Below are positions 25,070-34,080 of a DNA stretch of 64,000 nucleotides, one piece after another. The notes below the pieces were generated by a model that saw only the letters and a list, made by a program, of their open reading frames with translations, was not told where the DNA came from and did no database searches. The position numbers and the translations under genes were made by a program. Origin of the DNA: Saprospiraceae bacterium (GTDB taxonomy: Bacteria; Bacteroidota; Bacteroidia; Chitinophagales; Saprospiraceae); NCBI GenBank assembly GCA_020436935.1, contig JAGQWX010000003.1:62001-126000 (forward strand), written 5' to 3'. The stretch's first letter is position 1; each line of letters starts with the position of its first letter.

Positions 25070-27700
25070 CTATCCATTGCCGAAGCCAATTCCTTTGGGC
25101 TTGTAAAGGTATTCTCCTTCGCCCTTAGGTGCCTTATTAACATCTACGATGGTGATAGTGTTTGCGGATTTAGGACTTATTTCCTCTTCATCGGCAATGC
25201 GAAGGTTTTGGGTCCGAATAATGCTTTGAACAAGTTTTCTGACCGATCTGGCATTGCCAAAATATTTGTCGCGACCTTTATAAACGTCCTGAATGATGGC
25301 TTCGAGCTGCTTTTTGGCCCCGGAGCTGAAATTCATGGAGTATTCTGATGCGATGTGGATGGCTATTTCCATAAGCTGGTCATTGCTGTAATCCACAAAG
25401 TTGAGGATGCGGTCAAATCTTGATGAAAGCCCGGGATTTGCCTTGAGGAAGTTGTTCATATTGTCGGGGTAGCCTGCTGCAAATACAAAAAACTTGCCCC
25501 TGTCGTCTTCCATGCGCTTGAGCAAGGTTTGTATGGCTTCGTTGCCAAAATCTCCCTGATTGGTGCCAGGGTTGGACAAGGCATAAGCCTCGTCGATGAA
25601 TAAAATGCCGCCCATGGCCTCATCGATCTTTTCTGATGTCTTGATGGCGGTCTGGCCGACATAACCCGCGACCAATCCCTGACGATCCGTTTCTACCAAA
25701 TGACCGCGCTCTATAATGCCCAGGGCTTTATATATCCTGGCCAGAATTCTGGCAACGGTGGTTTTACCTGTGCCGGGATTGCCAATGAAAACGGTATGCA
25801 GGTTATATGAACTCAACACATTTTTACCAATGCTCTTGTGGTATTTCACAATTTTGACGATGTCCCTCACCGATTGTTTGACTGCATCTAGTCCTATCAG
25901 TTCATCGAGTTCTTTGAGGGCGTTTTCGAGTAACTCGGCATCGATGGGTATGTTAGGAATGGAACTTGTAAGTTTATCTGAAGGACTGGTGACGTCGGAA
26001 AACAGAACCGTCTGAAGGCGTTTGCCCGAAAACCGGTGCACATTGGGGCTTTTCATCAACCTGATGCCCATGTTCATTTTTGCCTTTTCGAGCAAGTCAT
26101 TGACAAATCGCGCATTGCCAAAGCTGGAATCCCTGTTGCGGTAAGCCTCAACGATGATTTCCTTGATGCGTTGTTTTGCGGATTCTTCCAGTACAATTTG
26201 TTTGCGTCTGGCTACTACCTCGGCAATTTCTTCCAGTTCCTGTGGCAGATAATCTCTGAACTCGTAGTAGTTTTTGAACCTTGACTTCAAACCTGGATTG
26301 CTCTCCAGGAAAGTTTTCATTTCTTTGGGGTATCCGGCCACAATGACTGCAATGTCCTCTCCATTGTCCGACATTTCCTTGACCAGTATTTCAATGACTT
26401 CGCGGCCAAAGTCCTTGGTATCCTCAGGCGACCTAGCCAGGGCATATGCTTCATCGATGAAGAGTACGCCTCCACGGGCTTTTTTGATGGCTTCTTTAAC
26501 CTTCGGAGCAGTCTGTCCTATGTATTCACCTATCAGATCTGACCGGTCAACGGTATGTACATGGCCCGAGGACAAAAAGCCCATGCGCTGATAAATTTTT
26601 CCCATAAGTTGGGCTACTGTTGTCTTGCCTGTTCCCGGATTGCCCATGAAAACAGAATGTATTTCAAACTGATCGTTTTCTTCAAATCCTTTCTCGGCCC
26701 TCAATCTCAAAAACTTGAGGTACTGAGCGTGTTCCAACACCTTTTGCTTCACCGCCTCGAGCCCTACCAAATCGTGCAACTGGCGGAGTACTTCTTCGAA
26801 ACTGCCATTGTTTTCCTGAAGGATCTTTTTGGGGATGAGCTGATTGGTGTCCGGCAGAAGTACGACGGGCACACCTTTGACTTGCTTGTTGGAAGCTTCA
26901 AAGCTGCTGATGGCTATGATTTTATTCATGAAGGATAGCTCCACACGATACTTGCCACTGTGCCATGATCCGGGAGTGTTGGCCCCGTATCCCGCAAGGA
27001 TGGAAAATTCTTCTTCTTCGGGTTTGACCAGTTGTAGCCTGGTTGTGGAAGCCTTGAGTTCACCCGCCTCGTTGTAATACCTGAGGATGACTTCGCAATG
27101 CCATTCACGGGACCTGAGTTGATTTTGAAAGACACACTCTGTAAAAATGTACTTGGTTTCTTCTATGTCAAATTCAATGAGGTAGTTTCTTGGGACAGTC
27201 ATCATTTCATCGTAATGTCCTTCGTAAAACTTCATCGAATTGATTCGGGCATATTGTTCAGGGCTGAAATTGGTCAGACCGCTGTCTTCAATATAAAAGT
27301 ATTTGGTGCCAATCATTTCACCATTGACCCAGGCTTGCCAATAGTAGGTTCCTTTTTTCCAGAATGAACCTTCTTTTTTGTTGCCCCAGCCTTCTCTGAT
27401 GTATACAATAGGGTCGAACTTGCTGATTTTTTTTCTAAAGGTGAGGTTGCAAATGGGTTTCTGTGGCTTGCTTACATCAAAACACCGGAAGACGATGTCG
27501 ACATCCCATGAGTCAATATCAAAATACTTGTTGAACAATGAAAGCTCAACATATATATAATCTGTCTCCATCCGGTCATAGACCTGTCTGTACTTTTTTC
27601 TATTGTCGTACAGCCATTCTACCGAATTGTAAACCTTTAATTCTTTGAATTTGTAACGGCTGCTAGAAACCGAACTTTCATTGAGGCTGTTTTCTTCCAT
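25070..27700 (-). CDS. Double AAA+ ATPase of the CbxX/CfxQ family with a duplicated beta-rich N-terminus
   Basis: An 876-residue cytoplasmic protein. Two AAA+ modules of the CbbX/EccA type are present: the first has Walker A GNPGTGKT at 353-360 and Walker B GVLFIDEAYALAR, the second an identical Walker A and GILFIDEAYALSN, each followed by its sensor and arginine-finger region (NPGLKSRF, NPGLSSRF). The first ~290 residues are not AAA. They appear to be two copies of a beta-sandwich-like unit (about 46-137 and 172-268), each ending with a pattern like W-x2-G-x-Y-x-aromatic or hydrophobic then NGEMIGTKYFYIE or MNKIIAISSFEA. Relatives remodel Rubisco or power ESX secretion; the target here is unknown. 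MsrB follows; the MoxR/VWA pair precedes it by 300 bases. Confidence 0.88.
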   Translation of the reverse strand: MEENSLNESSVSSSRYKFKELKVYNSVEWLYDNRKKYRQVYDRMETDYIYVELSLFNKYFDIDSWDVDIVFRCFDVSKPQKPICNLTFRKKISKFDPIVYIREGWGNKKEGSFWKKGTYYWQAWVNGEMIGTKYFYIEDSGLTNFSPEQYARINSMKFYEGHYDEMMTVPRNYLIEFDIEETKYIFTECVFQNQLRSREWHCEVILRYYNEAGELKASTTRLQLVKPEEEEFSILAGYGANTPGSWHSGKYRVELSFMNKIIAISSFEASNKQVKGVPVVLLPDTNQLIPKKILQENNGSFEEVLRQLHDLVGLEAVKQKVLEHAQYLKFLRLRAEKGFEENDQFEIHSVFMGNPGTGKTTVAQLMGKIYQRMGFLSSGHVHTVDRSDLIGEYIGQTAPKVKEAIKKARGGVLFIDEAYALARSPEDTKDFGREVIEILVKEMSDNGEDIAVIVAGYPKEMKTFLESNPGLKSRFKNYYEFRDYLPQELEEIAEVVARRKQIVLEESAKQRIKEIIVEAYRNRDSSFGNARFVNDLLEKAKMNMGIRLMKSPNVHRFSGKRLQTVLFSDVTSPSDKLTSSIPNIPIDAELLENALKELDELIGLDAVKQSVRDIVKIVKYHKSIGKNVLSSYNLHTVFIGNPGTGKTTVARILARIYKALGIIERGHLVETDRQGLVAGYVGQTAIKTSEKIDEAMGGILFIDEAYALSNPGTNQGDFGNEAIQTLLKRMEDDRGKFFVFAAGYPDNMNNFLKANPGLSSRFDRILNFVDYSNDQLMEIAIHIASEYSMNFSSGAKKQLEAIIQDVYKGRDKYFGNARSVRKLVQSIIRTQNLRIADEEEISPKSANTITIVDVNKAPKGEGEYLYKPKGIGFGNG

Positions 27701-28001
27701 GTCAACAAAGGGTGGTTAATACAGGGTAATATAATATAAAACCTTAATCTCACAAACAATGGAAGGGTTTTTTCTGGCTTAATTTCACACTATTTTTTAT
27801 GAAAATAAGAAATTACTGAGGACTGATGGTTCAGAAAAGATTCATTTTTCTCCGAAATAATGGGGCTTTCAATCGAGCTGTACCCTGAGCAGGAAGGATT
27901 GAGTAAAATTTGTTTAAAGTCCGAAAGAAATGGTCTGCGTTTACATTTGAAAAAGACAGGGCCAATTCCTTCGGACTTCAATGCGAAGGTGTAATCACCA
28001 T
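27701..28001. other. Intergenic stretch without a visible gene
   Basis: Separates the MoxR-type ATPase gene from the downstream CbxX-type gene on the same strand. A 63-codon minus-strand frame exists but has no start context or protein-like composition. No clear promoter or terminator was found. Confidence 0.5.
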
Positions 28002-29483
28002 TTATCTATAGTCATCTTCATCGTCCTCGTCTTCATCCATATTGAAGATGTCTGAAATCGGATCTTTGAAGGATAGGGTATTGTCCAGGTAGTTGCGGCC
28101 TATTACATTGTATTGGGCCAGGCCATGCAGCACAATTTCCATCATAGGTACATGGAGCGACTTGTCAGTTATGCGTTGTGTCACCAGTCTCAAAAGCCCC
28201 GGGATGGATTCCAGTGTTTTCACATAGTTTTTATCCGACGATGCCAGCAAAAGGTTGACTTCATTGCCATCCTGGAACCACATTTTGATCGCACCGTAAG
28301 GATCCCCGTTTTTACCAGATTTTTCCGGATTGGGGAAATGGGCATTGAAGGTCGATTTGATCGCCTGATCCAGGAGCTTAATGGCTACATTGTAGACCCC
28401 TTCCTGCTCACCTTCATACACTAGTTCAAGTTTTCCAATGATGGCGGGTATAACCCCCCAAAAGTCAGAAAGCCTGGTGGTAGTTGAAGATTCATTGTTG
28501 AGGATCATTCTTCGCTCGGCACTGCTTACCAGATTTTCAAGAGCAGTGATGCTCATCCTGGCAGAGACACCCGATTTTTCGTCGGTGTATTCGCTTTCGC
28601 GGGCATTGATGACCATGTTTTCCAACAAGTCACGGTGGATCTCCGGTATACTGACAGCCTCTCTTTGCAAGGGATGCAGATTGGCTTCAGCTCTTGTGAT
28701 TTCTTTAGCGATGTCCAGCGTCTTCGGATAATGCGTAAGAATCTGAGACTGGATCCTGTCTTTCAAAGGGGTGATGATTGAACCCCTGTTGGTATAATCT
28801 TCAGGATTGGCAGTGAATACAAACTCTACATCCAATGGAAGTCTGAGTTTGAAACCACGGATCTGCAGGTCGCCTTCCTGGAGAATATTGAATAAACTCA
28901 CCTGTATCCTCGGTTGAAGATCGGGCAACTCATTGATGACAAAAATACTTCTGTTGGCTCTCGGCACCAGTCCATAATGTATCGCACCCTCATCTGAGTA
29001 GGCCAGTTTCTGGTTGGCAGCTTTGATTGGGTCGATGTCACCGATAAGGTCTGCAACAGACACATCTGGTGTGGCCAGTTTCTCCACATATCTTTCTGAC
29101 CTGTGTAACCAGGTAATGGGAGTATGATCTCCCTTCGCTGCTATAAGGTCTTTGGCAAATTTAGACAATGGGTGTAAAGGATCGTCGTTGATCTCTGAGC
29201 CTTCTACCACCGGAATAAATTCATCCAGCAGGTGAATGAGCAGTCTGGCTATTCTGGTTTTGGCCTGACCGCGCAATCCCAGCAACAAAATGCTGTGTCT
29301 TGAAAGTATGGCCCTCTCCAAATCCGGAAGGACGGTGTCATCAAATCCTTTGATCCCCTGGAATACAACTTCACCTTTCTGAAGTTTGCTGATGAGGTTT
29401 TTACGCATTTCTTCCTTGATGGAAAGCGATACATACCCCGCTTCTTTCAGGCGGCCAAGGGTATCGATTTTTTCTATCTGCAT
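28002..29483 (-). CDS. MoxR/ChlI-type AAA+ ATPase, magnesium-chelatase-like
   Basis: A 493-residue ATPase resembling the I subunit of magnesium chelatase. Walker A is degenerate (LLLGLRGQAKTRIARLLIHL, GLRGQAKT), Walker B-type acidic residues are in IFVINELPDLQPRIQVSLFN, and LPLDVEFVFTANPEDYTNRG is the sensor-1 region. The protein ends in an acidic run (MDEDEDDEDDYR). The ATG at 29483 is chosen because upstream codons overlap the VWA gene. It lies 13 bases downstream of the VWA gene; AAA-VWA pairs act together as metal-insertion or protein-remodelling chaperones. The partner substrate is not evident. Confidence 0.88.
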   Translation of the reverse strand: MQIEKIDTLGRLKEAGYVSLSIKEEMRKNLISKLQKGEVVFQGIKGFDDTVLPDLERAILSRHSILLLGLRGQAKTRIARLLIHLLDEFIPVVEGSEINDDPLHPLSKFAKDLIAAKGDHTPITWLHRSERYVEKLATPDVSVADLIGDIDPIKAANQKLAYSDEGAIHYGLVPRANRSIFVINELPDLQPRIQVSLFNILQEGDLQIRGFKLRLPLDVEFVFTANPEDYTNRGSIITPLKDRIQSQILTHYPKTLDIAKEITRAEANLHPLQREAVSIPEIHRDLLENMVINARESEYTDEKSGVSARMSITALENLVSSAERRMILNNESSTTTRLSDFWGVIPAIIGKLELVYEGEQEGVYNVAIKLLDQAIKSTFNAHFPNPEKSGKNGDPYGAIKMWFQDGNEVNLLLASSDKNYVKTLESIPGLLRLVTQRITDKSLHVPMMEIVLHGLAQYNVIGRNYLDNTLSFKDPISDIFNMDEDEDDEDDYR

Positions 29484-29496
29484 ACAGTGTTGTGTT

Positions 29497-30600
29497 TTAT
29501 CTTTTGAGTTTTCTTTTGTTGGTTTTGTAGTCCATGAAGACAAATTCTCCCAGACCTTGTAAGGAGCTGTAAAACGCCTTACCTCCGTTGGCCATGGTAA
29601 ATTGATCAACAAAATTGACCAGATATGGGTCTCTGGCGATCATAAAAGTGGTGACCGGGATGTGCATCTTTTTGCATCTTACTGCCAGGGCAAGTGTCCT
29701 GTTGACGATGCTGCGGTCCAATCCAAAACTATTTTTGAAATACTTTTTTCCTTTTTTGATACAGGTGGGCTTGCCATCTGTGATCATCATGATTTGTTTG
29801 TTGGGGTTTTTTCTTTTGCGAAGGATTTCCATGGCCAGTTCCAATCCCGCAACAGTATTGGTATGGTAAGGACCAACTTCCAGATAGGGAAGGTCTTTGA
29901 TTTGCACTTCCCATGCATCGTCGCCAAAAACAATGATGTCCAGCGTATCTTTTGGGTATTTGGTGATGATGAGCTCAGACAATGCCATCGCTACTTTTTT
30001 AGCTGGAGTAATTCTGTCTTCGCCGTATAAAATCATAGAGTGAGAAATGTCAATCATCAGTACCGTGCTGGTCTGCGACTGGAAGAATGTTTCATGAACG
30101 GTCAGATCGTCGTGTGTGATTTTAAAGTCATCAATGCCGTGATTGATGTGTGCGTTTTTGATGGTCTCTGAAATCGCTATATTGTCGAGTTTGTCACCGA
30201 AAACATAAGGCCTCATTTCACTGGTGAATTCATCTCCCTGCCCGGGGTTTTTTGTGATGTGCTGGCCTCTTTTTGATTTTTTCAACTGATCAAAAATGTC
30301 ATCCAATGCTTTGCGCCTCAAAGCGATTTCCATCTTTGAGGTGGGAACAAATTTTCCTCCTGAGGCCTGATCCTGCTGGCCAATATATCCCTTGTCTATG
30401 AGATCTTGTATGAAGTCTGCAACACCATAAGATGGGTCAGTCAGCTTGTACTGCTTGTCAAGTTGAGTGAGCCATGACAAAGCCTCTCTGACGTTGCCTG
30501 AAGTGTGCAACAACAGCTCTTTAAAAATATCGAGCAACTGTTCAAAAGGTGCTTTCCCTTCAGACGATGATTGAAAACCGGTAAAATTCCATCCTATCAT
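29497..30600 (-). CDS. VWA-domain protein paired with the MoxR-type ATPase
   Basis: A 367-residue cytoplasmic protein. The N-terminal ~150 residues are helical with no recognised domain (MIGWNFTGFQSSSEGK, LLLHTSGNVREALSWL). The C-terminal von Willebrand A domain has an intact MIDAS: TVLMIDISHSMILYGEDR (DxSxS), with further metal-site residues in NTVAGLELAMEIL and IMMITDGKPTC. Such proteins are the adaptor halves of AAA-VWA machines, as in ChlD/BchD or CoxE. It is the first gene of a two-gene unit. Confidence in the pair is high; no function beyond that can be assigned. Confidence 0.88.
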   Translation of the reverse strand: MIGWNFTGFQSSSEGKAPFEQLLDIFKELLLHTSGNVREALSWLTQLDKQYKLTDPSYGVADFIQDLIDKGYIGQQDQASGGKFVPTSKMEIALRRKALDDIFDQLKKSKRGQHITKNPGQGDEFTSEMRPYVFGDKLDNIAISETIKNAHINHGIDDFKITHDDLTVHETFFQSQTSTVLMIDISHSMILYGEDRITPAKKVAMALSELIITKYPKDTLDIIVFGDDAWEVQIKDLPYLEVGPYHTNTVAGLELAMEILRKRKNPNKQIMMITDGKPTCIKKGKKYFKNSFGLDRSIVNRTLALAVRCKKMHIPVTTFMIARDPYLVNFVDQFTMANGGKAFYSSLQGLGEFVFMDYKTNKRKLKR

Positions 30601-30768
30601 TGTAGTACAAACTAAAGTCTAATCGAATATACAAACAAAATGCTATACGAATGGTTGTTGATAATTTTTCATCCATTGAGCCGGACCACTATATTAGCCA
30701 TTCAGAGCCAATGAAAATCTTTTTACAAAGCTCTGATTTTCTTTATTGATCAGCAAGTCGAATGGCTC

Positions 30769-31275
30769 TTATGCTTTCTTGACATATTTGGTCAAAATGA
30801 CAATTTGTTGACCTTCCACCTTGCCTTCGATCTGTCCGGCATTGTCTTCAACCAGCCTTATTTTTTTGACCATGGTTCCTCTTTTGGCAGTAAAGTTGGC
30901 GCCCTTGACATTGAGATCCTGGATGAGAGTGACACTGTCACCGGTTTCCAGCACGTTGCCATTGCTGTCTTTGTGGATCAGCTGGACATCAACATTTTCT
31001 GCCCAATTGAGCGTCGTGTCATCCAGATAAACCGAATTTTTCAGATCATCGGCCCAGTTTATTCCTTCGAGTGAGCCAAGCAGCCGGTAGGCCACCACTT
31101 TTACTTCTTCTTTTTCAGACCAGATGCTTTCTGACAAACAACGCCAGTGATTGACATTTTCTTTTGGGTCGTCCATAGCTGCGAGACAGTCTGCACAAAT
31201 ATTGATGCTTATTTCACTGGGTGCGACTGTGAATGATTCGTTTCCCTGGGCTTGATTACACAATTCACATGACAT
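30769..31275 (-). CDS. PhnA-family zinc-ribbon protein
   Basis: A 168-residue protein. The N-terminal ribbon has CELCNQAQGNESF and ICADCLAAM, giving four zinc-ligand cysteines. The C-terminal PhnA domain is visible in GNVLETGDSVTLIQDLNVKG and FTAKRGTMVKKIRLVEDNAG, IEGKVEGQQIVILTKYVKK. The family was named from the E. coli phosphonate locus (YjdM), but E. coli PhnA is not needed for phosphonate use and the role is unknown. It is longer than the ~110-residue E. coli protein owing to a middle segment. Monocistronic. Confidence 0.88.
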   Translation of the reverse strand: MSCELCNQAQGNESFTVAPSEISINICADCLAAMDDPKENVNHWRCLSESIWSEKEEVKVVAYRLLGSLEGINWADDLKNSVYLDDTTLNWAENVDVQLIHKDSNGNVLETGDSVTLIQDLNVKGANFTAKRGTMVKKIRLVEDNAGQIEGKVEGQQIVILTKYVKKA

Positions 31276-31397
31276 GATTTTTTATTTATAGGTGGGCCGC
31301 AAAGGTAAAACTATATCCCACAAAATTGAGACAATAAATACAATGAGCCAGGTTGCTGTAGGAATGTTGTTTTTTCTTTCAATATTAAAACACAAAA

Positions 31398-31411
31398 CCC
31401 CCATTTGGGGG
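31398..31411. other. Small GC hairpin upstream of the S74 surface protein
   Basis: CCCCC-ATTT-GGGGG forms a compact hairpin 50 bases before the start codon of the surface-protein gene, in an otherwise AT-rich leader. It is not followed by a T run. It may be an mRNA leader structure. Confidence 0.35.
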
Positions 31412-31460
31412 ATGTACAGCCTTTGATCCGGGCATACATTCGCGAATAAATTTCACTGTC

Positions 31461-33980
31461 ATGAATGCACGCCAAACCTTACGCGAAATAAGTTTATGCC
31501 TGGTTGCCCTGGCCTTGCCCATATACTTGTTTTCTCAACAGAATGTAGGCATCGGAACTTCAAGCCCAGATGCCAATGCTGTTCTGGACATAACCTCCTC
31601 CTCCAAAGGTGTACTTATTCCCAGAGTTGCATTGACGGCAACAAACTCTGCATCGCCCATGACCAATTTTGTAGCAGGCATGATGGTATATAATACAGCA
31701 ACCAGTGGGGCAGCACCCAATAATGTCATCCCCGGTTTTTATTTCTGCAATGGCATTAAGTGGGAAAAGGTTGGTGAAGGTTGGGGACTCCAGGGAAATT
31801 CCGGCACCAATCCCGCCACACATTTTATGGGTACCACCGACAATCAGGACGTGATCTTGAAGAGAAATAATGAAAAAGTGGGAATATTGGGCTTCAATAA
31901 TACTGGATTAGGGAGGACTGCCCTAAATGCTGTTACAACAGGAACAGGTAATGTTGGCGTCGGAATGCAGTCATTATTTTTGAATACCACCGGTAGCAGC
32001 AATACGGCCATTGGCTTACAATCTCAAAGAAACAATAATATTGGATATAACAATACTTCTATAGGTGCCGGATCTTTGGCCAACAACATCTCCGGATCGG
32101 GAAATACAGCTCAGGGTTATGCGGCTTTGGTTGCAAACACAACAGGATTCAGTAATGTAGCCATTGGGATTTCTGCACTATCCAAGACTACAAATCAAAG
32201 CAATCTTGTTGCTGTCGGTGATAGTGCTTTATATAACAATGGTTTAGGTGCTTTTTTAATTGAGTTTGAATCAAATAACAATACCGCAATAGGCAGTAAA
32301 TCTTTGTTTTCCAACACTACAGGGTCAAACAACACAGCAGTCGGATTCCAGGCAATTTACAGCAACACACATGGCAGTTTTAATACCGCCTTTGGCTCCC
32401 AGGCTTTGTTAAACAGCACAGGGCAAGGTTTTAATACTGCAATCGGGGCCAGTGCACTTAGGAGCAATTCGGAGGGTAATAATAATGTTGCAGTCGGATC
32501 AGCTGCTCTTAACATAAATTCGGTTGGACACAACAATTCGGCTGTGGGTGCTCAAGCTCTCTTAAGCAATATAGACGGCAGTAACAATACTGCAAATGGG
32601 TATTTTTCTCTTCGTTTCAATACATCAGGAAGCTTCAATGTAGCCATGGGTGACCGTTCTCTGTATAACAATAATACGGGTTCTAATAATACAGCCCATG
32701 GTCAGAGAACTCTTGGTAATAATACTGTGGGAAATAACAATGTGGGAGTTGGCAGCTATGCCTTAGGCTTAAATCAAACGGGAAATTCTAATATTGCCAT
32801 TGGAGTTAATGCTTTAGCTTCTAATGTAAACAAAAGCAATTTGGTAGCAGTGGGGGATAGCGCTCTATTTTTTAACGGATTAGGATCAACTGAATTTTTT
32901 CAATCCGTAAAAAATACAGCTATGGGAAGTAAGACACTTTTTTCCAACACGAGCGGTTATGAAAATACTGCAATTGGATTCGAAGCCCTTTATTCAAACA
33001 CAACAGGATTTGGAAATGAAGCAATGGGCAGCCAAGCCCTTTATTCAAATTCAGGTGGCTTTTTTAATGCTGCCTCCGGATTCAAGTCGCTTTTTTATAA
33101 CATTTCAGGAAATTCAAACGCAGCCTTCGGTACACAATCTCTTTTTTTCAATACCCAAGGATCTGAGAATACAGCAATTGGATTTAAAAGCCACTTTAAC
33201 AATGTTTCTGGAAATAAAAACACTATAATCGGCTCAACTGCTGGTTTTAACAATGCAGCAGGCAATGGGAATGTGTTCATTGGATACAGCGCAGGGTATA
33301 ATGAATTGGGATCCAATAAGTTGTATATCCATAATGAAAATCATGATGCTGATAACGCCCTCGTTTATGGGGAATTCGATAGTAAAAAATTGCAGGTCAA
33401 CGGAAGTTTAAAAATCAATGCCGGTGATGGGCTTGGATTGAATCTATTCGGCGGTGGAGACATTAGGATTGAAAATGATCCAGGCACAGCCGCAGTCCTG
33501 ATGTATGCCACAGGAGGTACTTCAGATTTCAATTCAGTTTTAGCAATATTGAGTGACGGTAAAGTCTTTTCATTCAATGGAACAGGTGGTGCCGTTTCCT
33601 CTGATGCGAGATTGAAAAAAGACATCGAGCCCATCAACAACAGCCTGTCAAAAGTTTTGGCACTAAACGGTTATGCTTACAGATTCAAAACAAAAGCAGA
33701 TGATACCCCCAAGGAATTAGGTGTAATTGCCCAGGAAGTCAAAGCAGTCTTGCCAGAGGCTGTCTCTACCAATGAAGATGGCACATTGTCTGTAAGTTAC
33801 AATGCATTGGTGCCTGTGCTTATCAATGCATTGAAGGAACAACAGGCAATCATTACAGCTGAAAAAGCAAAGGTCAGGTCACTGGAAGAACAAATGAGTG
33901 CAAATCAAGCCAAATTGACTGGTATTGAATCTAAATTGGCTGAACTGGAGACTTTGATCAAAAACAATTTTCATAAGTAA
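31461..33980 (+). CDS. Beta-roll surface protein with C-terminal S74 (endosialidase-type) chaperone
   Basis: An 839-residue exported fibre-like protein. After the signal peptide comes the Bacteroidota opening QQNVGIGTSSPDANAVLDIT and KGVLIPR. From about 150 to 620 it is a run of ~23-residue units of the form NTAIG-x2-SL-x2-NT-x-GS, typical of trimeric left-handed beta-rolls as in YadA heads. A 212-residue super-unit is duplicated within it. FSFNGTGGAVSSDARLKKDI begins the S74 intramolecular chaperone, with the SD and LKK autoprocessing site and ELGVIAQEVKAVLPEAV. A coiled coil ends the protein. No type IX sorting domain is seen. Likely a cell-surface adhesin; ligand unknown. Confidence 0.88.
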   Translation: MNARQTLREISLCLVALALPIYLFSQQNVGIGTSSPDANAVLDITSSSKGVLIPRVALTATNSASPMTNFVAGMMVYNTATSGAAPNNVIPGFYFCNGIKWEKVGEGWGLQGNSGTNPATHFMGTTDNQDVILKRNNEKVGILGFNNTGLGRTALNAVTTGTGNVGVGMQSLFLNTTGSSNTAIGLQSQRNNNIGYNNTSIGAGSLANNISGSGNTAQGYAALVANTTGFSNVAIGISALSKTTNQSNLVAVGDSALYNNGLGAFLIEFESNNNTAIGSKSLFSNTTGSNNTAVGFQAIYSNTHGSFNTAFGSQALLNSTGQGFNTAIGASALRSNSEGNNNVAVGSAALNINSVGHNNSAVGAQALLSNIDGSNNTANGYFSLRFNTSGSFNVAMGDRSLYNNNTGSNNTAHGQRTLGNNTVGNNNVGVGSYALGLNQTGNSNIAIGVNALASNVNKSNLVAVGDSALFFNGLGSTEFFQSVKNTAMGSKTLFSNTSGYENTAIGFEALYSNTTGFGNEAMGSQALYSNSGGFFNAASGFKSLFYNISGNSNAAFGTQSLFFNTQGSENTAIGFKSHFNNVSGNKNTIIGSTAGFNNAAGNGNVFIGYSAGYNELGSNKLYIHNENHDADNALVYGEFDSKKLQVNGSLKINAGDGLGLNLFGGGDIRIENDPGTAAVLMYATGGTSDFNSVLAILSDGKVFSFNGTGGAVSSDARLKKDIEPINNSLSKVLALNGYAYRFKTKADDTPKELGVIAQEVKAVLPEAVSTNEDGTLSVSYNALVPVLINALKEQQAIITAEKAKVRSLEEQMSANQAKLTGIESKLAELETLIKNNFHK

Positions 33981-34056
33981 AACCAATGAAAATCGTAATT
34001 ATTCCAGCAAAAGTTATTGATAATATAGGAGGCTGAGTCCTATTGGAATTGATGTA

Positions 34057-34079
34057 TATTTGGATTGTCAATCCAAATA
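34057..34079. promoter_or_regulatory. Perfect palindrome directly before the kinase start codon
   Basis: TATTTGGATTG, one central T (34068), then CAATCCAAATA: 11-base perfect arms ending one base before the ATG at 34081. It could be an operator or an mRNA hairpin that hides the ribosome-binding region. AGGAGG at 34027-34032 lies too far upstream of the ATG to act on it directly. Confidence 0.6.
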
Positions 34080-34080
34080 C

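Noticed and set aside
27790-27981. 63-codon minus-strand frame upstream of the CbxX gene
   Set aside because: No start context, conserved motif or protein-like composition.
30702-30736. TCAGAGC/GCTCTGA hairpin after the PhnA-like gene as a terminator
   Set aside because: The loop is 21 bases and the T run lies on the plus strand, where no gene ends.
31461-33980. Prophage tail-fibre region
   Set aside because: The S74 domain is shared with phages, but no capsid, terminase, lysis or integrase gene is present and the signal peptide points to a cellular surface protein.
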